Positions 16,624 through 25,064 of a DNA stretch of 64,000 bases are shown in pieces; the first letter of the stretch is position 1, and the number at the start of each line of letters is the position of its first letter. Source of the DNA: RYN-230 sp963760405 (GTDB lineage Bacteria > Actinomycetota > Actinomycetes > Streptosporangiales > Streptosporangiaceae); NCBI GenBank assembly GCA_963760405.1, contig CAVXCV010000002.1, positions 124,001-188,000 of the forward strand. The letters run 5' to 3'. The position numbers and the translations under genes were made by a program. Below the pieces are notes generated by a model that worked only from the letters and a program-made list of their open reading frames with translations, made no database searches and was not told the DNA's origin.

Positions 16624-17853
16624 TACCACCACGTACTGGCGCAAGCACAGGTCGTGGAAGGTCACCGGGCCGCGCGGCCCCGGCACATGGTCCACGTTGA
16701 TCCCGGTCTCCGGGACGCCGCGCAGCTTGTACCCGTCCAGCAGCCGGGTACTGGCGTTCCAGAACGCGCCGGTGCCGCGGTAGGCGGCCAGGAACTCCCG
16801 GGCCGCGGCGGGATCGGCCGTCACGATGCTGGCGGCCAGCCCAGAGGTAGCGGCGTTGGCCAGCCCGGCCGCCGCGGCCGGGCTGGCCGCGGGCGCCACG
16901 GTCACGGTGGCCTCATGGCCGGTGTCCAGCGCCCACTCGTGGCCCAGCGGGTGGTCGTGCGGTGGCAGCGACGGGGTGATGCCGAGCCCGCGCAGCGTGG
17001 CCAGCGCGGGCTCCAGCAGCTCCGCCCAGGCGTCAGCGCAGATCAGCAGCAGGTTCAGCCGGTTGCACACGCCGAGCCGGTCCAGGCTCGCGGTGATGAT
17101 CCCGGCCGCCAGCTCAGGCTCGGCCGCCCGGTCCAGGTAGAGCACCCCGCCCCCGTCCGCATGGGCCAGCGTGCGTACCCCGTGCCGGGCCGCCTCCGCA
17201 GCCAGGCTGCGCGTGGTCTCCCCGCTGCCGCGCACGATGACCAGGGGGATCAGGCCTGGCTGGCGGACCAGCTCGACCGCGGCGGTCCGGTCCGCGGACC
17301 GGACCAGCTGGATGACGGCAGGATCGAGGCCAGCCGCGGCCACCGCGGGGGCGATGACGTGATCGGCTAGGGCCGCCGCGGACCGCAGCGCCGCCCCCCC
17401 GGTCCGCAGCACCCCGGCGTTACGCGACTTGAGCAGCTGTGACGCGACATCTACGGTGACGTTCGGCCGGGCCTCGAAGTTGGCGCCGATGACGCCGACC
17501 GGCACCCGCCGTTCGGCCAGCTGCAGGCCGCCGGGCAGCGGGCCGACCGGCACTGTCCCGGGCAGGAACGGGGCATCGGCGAGCATGCCCAGCTGGGCAG
17601 CCATGCTGCCGATCCGGCCCTCGTCCAGCTGGAGCCGGTCCAGCAGCCCGCGGCCCAGACCGGCGAATTCGCCGTCGGCCATATCGGCGGCATTGGCCGC
17701 CAGCACCTCCGCAGCCCGCTCCGGGAGCAGCGCGGCCATGCCCCGCAGCGCCTCGTTGATGACGTTATCCGGGGCTGCGGCCAGGCCCGGCGCGGCTGCC
17801 TCGGCCGCCTCCCCGCAGGCGATCACTGCCTTCTGCACATCAGACTCTGACAC
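16615..17853 (-). CDS. proA: Glutamate-5-semialdehyde dehydrogenase (gamma-glutamyl phosphate reductase)
   Basis: Aldehyde dehydrogenase-superfamily enzyme of the ProA type, reducing gamma-glutamyl phosphate to the semialdehyde in proline synthesis. Diagnostic segments are VPVGVIGANFEARPNVTVDVA, KSRNAGVLRTGGAAL, and the catalytic-cysteine region LGVCNRLNLLLI; the C-terminus has INVDHVPGPRGPVTFHDLCL. Length (412 aa) matches ProA. proB is not adjacent, and some motifs are looser than in housekeeping ProA, so it could be a diverged paralog. GTG 17853 is chosen for its GGAG nine bases upstream. The leader region is duplicated (17857-18108). Confidence 0.82.
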   Translation of the reverse strand: MSESDVQKAVIACGEAAEAAAPGLAAAPDNVINEALRGMAALLPERAAEVLAANAADMADGEFAGLGRGLLDRLQLDEGRIGSMAAQLGMLADAPFLPGTVPVGPLPGGLQLAERRVPVGVIGANFEARPNVTVDVASQLLKSRNAGVLRTGGAALRSAAALADHVIAPAVAAAGLDPAVIQLVRSADRTAAVELVRQPGLIPLVIVRGSGETTRSLAAEAARHGVRTLAHADGGGVLYLDRAAEPELAAGIITASLDRLGVCNRLNLLLICADAWAELLEPALATLRGLGITPSLPPHDHPLGHEWALDTGHEATVTVAPAASPAAAAGLANAATSGLAASIVTADPAAAREFLAAYRGTGAFWNASTRLLDGYKLRGVPETGINVDHVPGPRGPVTFHDLCLRQYVVVPG

Positions 17854-17856
17854 GGT

Positions 17857-18108
17857 GCCATCTCCAGTAGTCGCGTTATTCAAATCATCCGCCACGGCTC
17901 GCCTCCGCCGGCCCCCGGCACCGGCCGCTCGCACGGGCCTGCCGGCCCGTGGTCGCTAGCCGGTTTGAATAACGCTCACGGGGCCATCTCCAGTAGTCGC
18001 GTTATTCAAATCATCCGCCACGGCCCGCCTCCGCCGGCCCCCGGCACCGGCCGCTCGCACGGGCCTGCCGGCCCGTGGTCGCTAGCCGGCTTGAATACCG
18101 CTCACCGG
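17857..18108. repeat. 126-bp tandem duplication of the proA leader
   Basis: Two near-identical copies, 17857-17982 and 17983-18108, differing at a handful of positions. Each copy contains a GCGTTATTCAAA motif and its inverted counterpart about 90 bases later (perfect 12-bp arms at 17873-17884 and 17964-17975 in the proximal copy, imperfect in the distal), plus an internal CACGGGCC/GGCCCGTG hairpin. Each copy also carries the GGAGATGGC ribosome-binding sequence seen before proA. Confidence 0.9.
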
Positions 18109-18115
18109 GCCGAGC

Positions 18116-19102
18116 CTAGTCACCGGCTGCCTCCCACGACCAGTGGAAGCCCACCACCGACCGCTCGACCGAACGCAGGTAACGATGCACCGAGCGCTCA
18201 CGGTCCAGGGTGACCGGCTCCTGCTCGAGCACCCCACCCTCGACCCCGTCCCAGACGGCCCACCAGACCGCGGCAGGCACCTGGCTGGGATGGAACTCGA
18301 TGCGCATGTCGAAGTTCTCCAGGCTGCCCATGACCGCGCGGCGGTATTCCCGCTCGGCCGGGTCGGTGAGGTTGCCCGGGTAGTGGTAGGACGTCCAGTA
18401 CTCGAGGGTCAGCGTCTCGCCCAGGGGCAGCGAGCGGGCCAGCGGGATGTCGGTGACATAGACGTTGCCGACCTGGCGCAGTGGGCCGGGCGCCCCGGCG
18501 CAGCCCTGCCCCAGTTCCAGGGTCAGCGCACTGGTGTCGTAGAGGTAGGGGATGCTGTCCAGCCCATCGGTGACGGCCTCCACCACCTGGAGCGTCCGGG
18601 TCCGGGCCAGCCGCCGGTCAGCGCCGATCGTGACGTGGTCATGCAGGGATACCGTCTGGTGCCGCCGCGGTCCCAGCACCCCGGCCACCTTAGCGGCGCT
18701 GCCGGACCGCATCGCCCGCGGCCCGGCCAGCACCGTGATCCGGCCTTTCCCGCCCCACAGCCGCCACAGCCGGTCCGCCTCGAGCTCGGAGAACCCGAAC
18801 GCCTCGATGAACAGCGCGAGCGTGGCCCGGCTCAGCAGGCGCCCGGACAGGGCCCGGCCGACCGTGTCCTTCAGCTGGTGCGGCAGCACTTCATCGTCGC
18901 CAGCGGCGCGCGGCGACGCCCACAGGTGCCGGGCGAGCACGTTCGCTACGGCCAGGTGATTGATCGCGCCTGGCCGGGTGCGCTCCGCGTTGCGCTCCCA
19001 CCGCTGCCGGTACCGCCCCGGACGCAGCAGTAATTCACGCAGGTACCGCCCAGCGGCCTGGCGGCCTGAGGCAAGCTGCGGCTCACTCACAAGATGACTC
19101 AA
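18116..19102 (-). CDS. Hypothetical protein, possible HTH-like N-terminal region (328 aa)
   Basis: I cannot assign a named family. The N-terminal third is basic and helical. The segment LSRATLALFIEAFGFSELEADRLWRLW recalls the HTH/linker region of some actinobacterial regulators, but a clean helix-turn-helix is not obvious. The C-terminal half is beta-rich, with LTLEYWTSYHYPGNLTD and EFHPSQVPAAVWWAVWDGV, suggesting a ligand-binding or effector domain. No signal peptide or membrane segment is seen. The start is TTG 19102 (GGAG five bases upstream); GTG 19090 is the alternative. Three 15-bp-spaced direct repeats lie just upstream. Confidence 0.65.
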   Translation of the reverse strand: MSHLVSEPQLASGRQAAGRYLRELLLRPGRYRQRWERNAERTRPGAINHLAVANVLARHLWASPRAAGDDEVLPHQLKDTVGRALSGRLLSRATLALFIEAFGFSELEADRLWRLWGGKGRITVLAGPRAMRSGSAAKVAGVLGPRRHQTVSLHDHVTIGADRRLARTRTLQVVEAVTDGLDSIPYLYDTSALTLELGQGCAGAPGPLRQVGNVYVTDIPLARSLPLGETLTLEYWTSYHYPGNLTDPAEREYRRAVMGSLENFDMRIEFHPSQVPAAVWWAVWDGVEGGVLEQEPVTLDRERSVHRYLRSVERSVVGFHWSWEAAGD

Positions 19103-19121
19103 TCAGCTCCGGGAACACGGG

Positions 19122-19161
19122 TCTGTGAAGCTATGGTCTGCGAAACTCGTTTCTGCGAACT
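19122..19161. promoter_or_regulatory. Three 15-bp-spaced direct repeats TCTGYGAA upstream of the 19102 gene
   Basis: TCTGTGAA at 19122, TCTGCGAA at 19137 and TCTGCGAA at 19152 are spaced exactly 15 bases, 20-60 bases upstream of the hypothetical gene's start. The surrounding DNA to 19190 is less GC-rich. The arrangement fits a regulator-binding array; the regulator could be the gene product itself. Confidence 0.4.
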
Positions 19162-19349
19162 TACTGCGATATATGCGCTCTACCCTACTCACGGAGGATC
19201 TCGCTGGGGGGATGGGCTCTGGGCGAGACAGCGGCAGGGGGACCGGGGGGCGGACCGCACAGCGGCCCCGCCCCTTCCCGGGCCCGGTCGGCTCAGGGCG
19301 GTCCAGCAGCGGTTATTCAGGCCAGGCCGGTCAGCATCGGCCCAGCTGG

Positions 19350-20234
19350 TCAGAACAGCACTGACGTCAGCGTGGCGACCTCGGCGAAGCCGACCTTGCG
19401 GTACACCGCCCGGGCCGGCGCGTTGAAATCGTTCACGTACAGTGACACCACCGGCGCCACCGAGCGCAGTGCCTCCTGGACCAGGGCGGCCATGCCAGCC
19501 ACCGCGAGCCCGCGGCCGCGCAGCTCCGGGCGGACCCAGACCCCCTGGACCTGGCACGCGTGCGGGGTGACCGCGCCGATCTCCGCCTTGAACATCACCC
19601 GGCCGTCCTCGATCCGGGCGAACGCCCGGCCCGAGGCGATCAGCTCGGCGACCCGGGCCCGGTACGCGGCCCCGCCGTCCGGGCCCAGCGGGGAGATGCC
19701 CACCTCTTCGGTGAACATGGCCACCGAGGCAGGCAGCAGCACGTTCAGCTCGTCCATCCGGACCCGGCGGAGCTGCGGGTCAGCGGGCACCGGGGACCGC
19801 TGCGAGGTGGCCATCACCGGCTGGGAATCCCTGATCTCCCGGGGCGCGCCCCAGTACGGGCGGAGCAGGTCCCACATCTGCCGCACCGCCTCGGACGGCC
19901 CCACGATCGATGAGCAGCGCCTGCCCTGCAGCCGGGCCCGCCCGGCAAAGGTGGTCACCGCGTCGGGCGTGGCCGTCACCGGGACCAGGTTCGCCCCGGC
20001 GTAGCACACCGACGTCAGCCGGCCGCCAGGCACGAAGCCCCACATCTGCCCGCCCAGCCGGACCGGGTCCAGGCCGACCTCATGCACCCGGGAGCTGACG
20101 AAGACGTTCACCACCGGATCGCGGTCACACAACTGCAGCACGTCATCGCGATCGCGGTCAGTGAGCAGGCGCAGCGATGAAGACCGCAGTGCCTTGGTGC
20201 GCAGCACCCTCCCAGAGTATCGGCCTGTCACCAT
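19350..20234 (-). CDS. GNAT-family N-acetyltransferase with DUF4081 domain
   Basis: Probable acetyltransferase of unknown substrate. The N-terminal DUF4081-like region has LCDRDPVVNVFVSSRVHEVGL. The C-terminal GNAT domain has the acetyl-CoA loop VWVRPELRGRGLAVAGMAALV and the terminal LYVNDFNAPARAVYRKVGF. Length (294 or 285 aa) is normal for the family. The start may be 20234 or the GTG at 20207, which matches the usual N-terminus (VLRTKAL) but has its GGGAGG directly abutting. In other actinobacteria this family is often found next to ispG, whereas here it lies 7 kb away behind a secreted hydrolase gene. Confidence 0.85.
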   Translation of the reverse strand: MVTGRYSGRVLRTKALRSSSLRLLTDRDRDDVLQLCDRDPVVNVFVSSRVHEVGLDPVRLGGQMWGFVPGGRLTSVCYAGANLVPVTATPDAVTTFAGRARLQGRRCSSIVGPSEAVRQMWDLLRPYWGAPREIRDSQPVMATSQRSPVPADPQLRRVRMDELNVLLPASVAMFTEEVGISPLGPDGGAAYRARVAELIASGRAFARIEDGRVMFKAEIGAVTPHACQVQGVWVRPELRGRGLAVAGMAALVQEALRSVAPVVSLYVNDFNAPARAVYRKVGFAEVATLTSVLF

Positions 20235-20267
20235 GATCGCGCCGCCGGATCGGCCCGCATTGTGCGC

Positions 20268-21863
20268 TCAGCTCGCCGCAGGTGGCGGTAGCGCCGGGCA
20301 GATGGCGCTGACCGGCCCGGCCCCGGCGGGCAGCGCGCCGGTGGCCAGGTAGCGGTTCAGGTACCCGTCCACGCAGCTGTTCGGCGGCTGAGCGAGCGAC
20401 TGCCCGTGGTTGCCACCGCCGGTCACCACGACCATCCGGGCGCTGGGCAGTAGCCGGTGGGCCGTCTGGGCGCCCTGGTACGGGGTGGCAGCATCCAGCG
20501 TGCCCTGCAGCATCAGGATGCCGGGCAGCCCGGCCCCCTTGATCTGCAGTGGCTGCGCGGCCCCGCGCACCGGCCAGAACGCGCACGCGGCATTGAACCA
20601 GGCGTTGTCCCAGGCCTGGAACGGCGCGATACGGTACACCCGCCGGGTGTCGGCGTCCCACTTCGCCCAGTTCCGGGGCCAGCTCACATCGCTGCACTCC
20701 ACCGCGAGGTACATCGCGAACCCGTTCTCGTTCTGCCCCCCGTGCTGCCGGTACTCGCTGATCAGCTGCTGGGTGGCGCCCCCGTGCAGGTAGCCGGCCA
20801 GCGCCCCGGCCAGCCCCGGCCAGAGCGCGTTGTTGTACCCGCCCTGCAGGAACGTGTCGTCGAAGTCGTCCGCGCCGATCACGCGGTCCACCGGGTGGGC
20901 CTGCAGCTGCGCGCGGGCCCGGTACCAGGCTTGGCTCACCTGCGCGGCCGTGCTGCCCAGCTGGTAGGCACCGTCATGCGCGGCCACCCAGAAGAAGAAC
21001 GCGTCCATCCGGCCCTGGAACGCGTAGTCCTGCGCGATGTTGTCGGCGTACCAGGCGCCGGTCGGGTCCACCGTGCTGTCCAGCACCATCCGGCGCAGCC
21101 GGTGCGGGAACAGCGTGGCGTACACCTGGCCGAGGTAGGTCCCGTACGAGTAGCCGAAGTAGCTGATCGTGGGCACGCCGAGCGCGGCCCGGATCGAGTC
21201 CATGTCCCGGGCCGCATCCTGCGACGTCAGGTGGGGCAGCAGCCAGCCGTAGCGCTGCTCGCAGCTGGCCGCGTAGCTCCTGGCCCGGCCGATGAGCACC
21301 TGCTCCGCGGCGGCGCTGGCCGGGACGTAGTCCGGCCGGAGCGCGGAGAAGAACGAGGGGTCGCAGGTCAGCGCGGGCACGCTGGCTCCGACGCCGCGCG
21401 GGTCGAAGCCGACGATGGTGTACTCCCTGGCCACCTGCGGGCTGAGTTCCGCGGCGACGGACGCGGCCAGAGTCCGGCCGGGCGCGCCCGGGCCGCCCGG
21501 GTTGACCAGGAGGTCGCCCTGCTGCTGACGGGCAGGCGCGGTGGCGGGCACCCGGGACAGTGCGAGCGTGATCTTCCGGCCGGCCGGCTGCGCATAGTCC
21601 AGCGGCACCTGGAGGCTGGCGCACTGGATGGTGGCGCCCTGGACCGTGCAGGGGCGCCAGTGCAGGGACGACACCTGGGCCGGGTCCGCCGCCGCTCCGT
21701 GGCTGCCCGCACCAGTGGTCCCGGACCCCGTGTTCCCGGACCCCGTACTTCCGGCGCCTGTGCTTCCGGATGCCGTGCAGCCCGCCACGGCGAGCACACC
21801 GGACACGGCCAGGATGGGCAGCAGCCTCAGACGGCGGATGCGGGTCCGCAGCGGCACTGGCAT
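20268..21863 (-). CDS. Secreted alpha/beta-hydrolase lipoprotein, tripeptidyl aminopeptidase-like (TAP family)
   Basis: 531-residue exported hydrolase of the mycelium-associated tripeptidyl-peptidase family. A lipoprotein signal ends in VLAVAGC, followed by a Ser/Thr/Gly-rich linker of degenerate STG repeats. The alpha/beta-hydrolase core has the oxyanion segment LLVNPGGPGAPG, FDPRGVGAS, nucleophile elbow GYSYGTYLG, and the TAP C-terminal domain with acid LQGTLDAATPYQGA and catalytic His in GGGNHGQSL. All three catalytic residues are present. It likely hydrolyses peptides outside the membrane. It lies 33 bases upstream of the GNAT gene on the same strand. Confidence 0.88.
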   Translation of the reverse strand: MPVPLRTRIRRLRLLPILAVSGVLAVAGCTASGSTGAGSTGSGNTGSGTTGAGSHGAAADPAQVSSLHWRPCTVQGATIQCASLQVPLDYAQPAGRKITLALSRVPATAPARQQQGDLLVNPGGPGAPGRTLAASVAAELSPQVAREYTIVGFDPRGVGASVPALTCDPSFFSALRPDYVPASAAAEQVLIGRARSYAASCEQRYGWLLPHLTSQDAARDMDSIRAALGVPTISYFGYSYGTYLGQVYATLFPHRLRRMVLDSTVDPTGAWYADNIAQDYAFQGRMDAFFFWVAAHDGAYQLGSTAAQVSQAWYRARAQLQAHPVDRVIGADDFDDTFLQGGYNNALWPGLAGALAGYLHGGATQQLISEYRQHGGQNENGFAMYLAVECSDVSWPRNWAKWDADTRRVYRIAPFQAWDNAWFNAACAFWPVRGAAQPLQIKGAGLPGILMLQGTLDAATPYQGAQTAHRLLPSARMVVVTGGGNHGQSLAQPPNSCVDGYLNRYLATGALPAGAGPVSAICPALPPPAAS

Positions 21864-21908
21864 CCCGCTATCCTGCCCGATCCGCCGCGCGCGCGTGACC
21901 CGCGCGGG

Positions 21909-22724
21909 TCACGCGGTCTGCTGGCGTTCCCGGAGGGCCCGCCGGTACTCCTCGATGACGATGTCGTTCAGTTCCTGCACTGACGTGTCCTTGACCAGCT
22001 TGTCGAAGGTGATCTCGCCGTGCTGCAGCAGGTTGATCCGGTCGCACACCTCGAGCGCCTGCCCGTAGTTGTGCATGATCATGATGATCGAGACCTGGCC
22101 CTGGGCCTTCAGATCCTTGACCAGCTCCAGGATCAGGGCCCCTTCCTTGGCGCCCATGGCCGCCAGCGGCTCGTCCAGCAGCAGCACCTTGGCGTCCGAT
22201 GTCACCGCCCGGGCCACCGCGATGGCCTGGCGCTGGCCACCGGACAGCTTGGCCACCTCGGCGTCCACCGACGGGATGTTCACCCCGATCCGGTCCAGTT
22301 GCTCCTTGGCGGTGCGCCGCATGCTCCGGTTGGACAGCAGCCGCCAGCGGGTCCGCTCCCGGTTCAGGAACATGTTGTGGTAGACGGTGAGCTCGTTGAT
22401 CAGCGCCAGGTCCTGGTAGACGCAGTCGATGCCGGCCGAGCGGGCCTGGTCCACCGTCTTGAACATGACCTCCTGGCCCTCCAGGATGATCTTGCCCGCG
22501 GATGCCGGCTGGAAGCCACAGATGATCTTGATGAGGGTGGACTTGCCCGCGCCGTTGTCACCCAGCAGCCCCAGCACCTCGCCCTGGCCCAGGTGCAGGT
22601 TCACGTCGTGCAGTGCGCGGACCGCACCGAACTGCTTGCTGATGTGCTCGACCCGGAGCACGTCGCCCTGGGCGTCAGTCACCGCGCCGGTCGTCTCCGG
22701 GGTGGGCGTTGGCTCTGCCGTCAT
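21909..22724 (-). CDS. Sugar ABC transporter ATP-binding protein 2 (CUT2, single ABC domain)
   Basis: 271-residue ATPase with Walker A GDNGAGKSTLIK, Q-loop VYQDLALINELTVYHNMFL, signature LSGGQRQAIAVARA, Walker B VLLLDEPLAAMGAKEG and H-loop IMHNYGQALEV. The start is ATG 22724, which shares its A with the permease stop (TGATG) and has GGAGGA upstream, so translation is coupled. The reading frame stays open upstream across the permease gene, but that is a shadow. It energises the 22724-23770 permease. Confidence 0.93.
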   Translation of the reverse strand: MTAEPTPTPETTGAVTDAQGDVLRVEHISKQFGAVRALHDVNLHLGQGEVLGLLGDNGAGKSTLIKIICGFQPASAGKIILEGQEVMFKTVDQARSAGIDCVYQDLALINELTVYHNMFLNRERTRWRLLSNRSMRRTAKEQLDRIGVNIPSVDAEVAKLSGGQRQAIAVARAVTSDAKVLLLDEPLAAMGAKEGALILELVKDLKAQGQVSIIMIMHNYGQALEVCDRINLLQHGEITFDKLVKDTSVQELNDIVIEEYRRALRERQQTA

Positions 22725-23770
22725 CAGTTCCTCCCTGCGGCCCGCAGCCGCGCGAGCCGGACGTTGGCGATCATGGACAGCAGGATGGCCGCCCCGAAAA
22801 CGATGTCCAGCGGGTTGGCGCTGATCCCGGCGACGTTGAGGCCGTTGATGAGGGTGGCCAGGACGATCCCGCCGAGGAACGCGCCGATGATGGTGCCCTG
22901 GCCGCCGAGCATCGCGGTGCCGCCGATGACCGCCGCCGTCACCGCGTAGAACATCGGCTGGTACCCGCCGGCGCTCGGGTCGATCGTGTTGACGTAGAAG
23001 GCCACCTGCAGGCCGACCAGCGCGCCCAGGGTCGAGGTAAGCATGAAGTTGCCGTACTTGATCCGGCCGGTCTTGATGCCGGCCTCGCGGGCACCCAGCT
23101 GGTTCCCGCCGGTCGCGACCGTGTACAGGCCCCATTTGGTCCGGTTCAGCACCACGTAGAAGATGGCGGTGAGCACGACCGCCCAGATGAACTGGGCCCA
23201 CGGCGACGCGCCGATCCAGCGCCCGATGCCCACCGTGGAGGCGGGGATGGTGGCCGGGTACGCGTGCGAGGTGGTCAGCGTCAGGCCGAGCAGGATGAAG
23301 CCGGTGCCCAGCGTGGTGATGAACGAGGGCAGCCCCATGGTGACCGTGAGGAAGCCGTTGACCCAGCCGACCACCACGCCGAACAGCAGCGAGATGATGA
23401 TCGCTGGCCAGACCGGCACGTGGTAGAAGTCGATCAGGTAGTGCATCAGGAACGGTGCGAACGTGAAGACGAAGCCGGCCGACAGGTCGATCTCTCCGCA
23501 GATCAGCAGGAATACCTCGCCGATGGCGATGATGATGATCGGCGCCGCGGTCTCCGACAGCAGGTTGGACAGGTTCGTCTGGCTGACGAACGTCGAGTTG
23601 TACCTGATGCCGAAGTAGAGCAGTAGCACCACCGCCACCACGAAGACCGTCGCCTCGCGCTGCCGGGCCAGCACGCCGAACACGCCACGCATCCCCCCCG
23701 GCCCACCACCCGCCGCGGGCTGACCTCCGGGCGACACGGCCTGCGGTGTGCGCTCCGTGATCTCGCTCAT
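22724..23770 (-). CDS. Sugar ABC transporter permease 2 (RbsC-like, CUT2)
   Basis: 348-residue membrane protein with about ten hydrophobic segments. Signatures: IAIGEVFLLICGEIDLSAGF, GLPSFITTLGTGFILLG, YTVATGGNQLGAREAGI, TAAVIGGTAMLGGQGTI. It is shorter than the first permease and closer in size to RbsC. The order binding protein, hairpin, permease, ATPase is transcribed on the minus strand. The 140-base gap between the binding protein and this gene contains a stable hairpin that could set the ratio of binding protein to membrane components. Confidence 0.92.
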   Translation of the reverse strand: MSEITERTPQAVSPGGQPAAGGGPGGMRGVFGVLARQREATVFVVAVVLLLYFGIRYNSTFVSQTNLSNLLSETAAPIIIIAIGEVFLLICGEIDLSAGFVFTFAPFLMHYLIDFYHVPVWPAIIISLLFGVVVGWVNGFLTVTMGLPSFITTLGTGFILLGLTLTTSHAYPATIPASTVGIGRWIGASPWAQFIWAVVLTAIFYVVLNRTKWGLYTVATGGNQLGAREAGIKTGRIKYGNFMLTSTLGALVGLQVAFYVNTIDPSAGGYQPMFYAVTAAVIGGTAMLGGQGTIIGAFLGGIVLATLINGLNVAGISANPLDIVFGAAILLSMIANVRLARLRAAGRN

Positions 23771-23838
23771 GTGGACTCCAGATTCCCTCAGCTCGCCATG
23801 TCAACCGGCGGCTTCCCTCAGCTCACCACATCAGCCGA

Positions 23839-23878
23839 CGGCAGGGCAGACTGGCAGTTAGTAGCCAGTCTGCCCCGC
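23839..23878 (-). terminator. Intercistronic hairpin between binding-protein and permease genes
   Basis: Twelve-bp perfect stem (GGGCAGACTGGC, 23843-23854, with its complement at 23863-23874) and an eight-base loop, extended by three more pairs across one mismatch. It lies 31 bases after the binding-protein stop. In this position such hairpins usually attenuate or stabilise transcripts so the binding protein is made in excess; this is inference from position. Confidence 0.65.
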
Positions 23879-23909
23879 CGCCGGTCAAAATGACCAGTCG
23901 CCCCCAGGA

Positions 23910-25064
23910 TCAGGTGCTGGTGGTGGCCGGCGGGTTGCTGATCGCGCCGGACGGGCGCGCGATGTACTTCTGCTCCGAGGTGGAACCCTGGAACCGGCTG
24001 CTCTTCGTGTACGGTCCCGCGTTGGACTTGGTGATGAACGTCAGGCCGGTGTCGGTGTCGGACGGGCTGATCGTGCCGCCCGAGATGTTGTACAGGTACA
24101 GCTGCAGGGTCGGCAGGAAGCCCTGCAGGTAGGGGTCCTGGTAAATGGTGAAGTTGGTCTTGCCGGCCTGGATGTTGGACAGCGTGGTCGGGGTGGTGTC
24201 GAACCCGCCGTTCGGGATGGTCAGGCCGGTCTCGGACAGTGCCTGGCCGAGGTTCTGGGTCGAGCCCGCGTCCACTGCGAACGCGCCCTTGATCGTCTTG
24301 TGCCCGGTCAGGAACGCCTTCTCGGCGGCTAGCTCCTGGCCAGTCGCCGCGCCGGTGGCCACCTCGTGCACGGTGTAGCTGCTGCCGAGCACCGAGACCG
24401 CGCCGTCGTAGCGGGGCTGGATGTTGCCCGACCCGGGCGTGGCGATGAAGATGGCGACGTCGCCGCCACCCGGGATCAGCGTCTTGATCTGCTGGCCCAG
24501 CTGCTGGCCGGAGATGTACAGCGCCTGGCCGATATACGCGAGCCGGTTCGTCCCGATTTTCGGCACGCCCTTGACGACGAGACCGTCGGCGTTGTAGCTG
24601 AGCACCGGGATGCCCGCGTTCATCGCGTTCGTGGTCGGGGTGGTGAACGAGGTGGCGTCGATCCCTGCGTACATGATCCCGGCCGCCTTGGCGGAGATCG
24701 CGGTGTTGAAGTAGCTCACCATCTCCGAGGCCAGCGAGGTCTGCGAGCCGCCCCACTTCGGGGTGGGCAGGCCGAGCAGCGCCGCCGCGTCCTGGAAGCC
24801 GTACTGGGTGGGCACGAAGAACGGGTTCGTGGTGACGTGGTTGACGTACCAGAACTGCCAGGCCGGGGTCTTCGGGAAGTTGCCCGCCGCCCCCTGCGCC
24901 GCATTGCTGCTCGTGCTGGACCCGCCGCAGGCGGCGAGCAGCCCGGCCGCGGCCGCCGAGGCGCTGACCAGCCCAGCGCTGCTGAGCAGCCGCCGCCGGG
25001 TCGGCCCGTCCTTCATGTTGAGAGTGTCGATCGCTTCTTCGACCTTGGGGTCGATGTCCCTCAT
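23910..25064 (-). CDS. Sugar ABC transporter substrate-binding lipoprotein 2 (CUT2)
   Basis: 384-residue binding protein with a twin-arginine plus lipoprotein signal: an acidic N-terminal stretch, TRRRLLSSAG, then a hydrophobic run ending in the lipobox LLAAC. The mature protein has the type I periplasmic-binding-protein pattern: WQFWYVNHVTTNPFFVPTQY, DATSFTTPTTNAMNAGIPVL, AYIGQALYISGQQLGQQI, FAVDAGSTQNLGQAL, TIYQDPYLQGFLPTLQLYLY. A Tat-type lipoprotein implies folding before export. The ATG at 25064 has GGAGG upstream. It is divergent from the DeoR-type regulator. The substrate is unknown; it is distinct from the first system. Confidence 0.9.
   Translation of the reverse strand: MRDIDPKVEEAIDTLNMKDGPTRRRLLSSAGLVSASAAAAGLLAACGGSSTSSNAAQGAAGNFPKTPAWQFWYVNHVTTNPFFVPTQYGFQDAAALLGLPTPKWGGSQTSLASEMVSYFNTAISAKAAGIMYAGIDATSFTTPTTNAMNAGIPVLSYNADGLVVKGVPKIGTNRLAYIGQALYISGQQLGQQIKTLIPGGGDVAIFIATPGSGNIQPRYDGAVSVLGSSYTVHEVATGAATGQELAAEKAFLTGHKTIKGAFAVDAGSTQNLGQALSETGLTIPNGGFDTTPTTLSNIQAGKTNFTIYQDPYLQGFLPTLQLYLYNISGGTISPSDTDTGLTFITKSNAGPYTKSSRFQGSTSEQKYIARPSGAISNPPATTST

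Noticed and set aside
17964..17975. Transposon terminal inverted repeat around the proA leader
   Set aside because: The 12-bp arms are suggestive, but there is no transposase, no target-site duplication and the unit is only about 100 bp; listed as a repeat only.
21909..23804. Single 631-codon protein covering ATPase 2 and the permease region
   Set aside because: Only the last 271 codons are real; upstream the frame lies across the permease gene, and ATG 22724 has its own ribosome-binding site.
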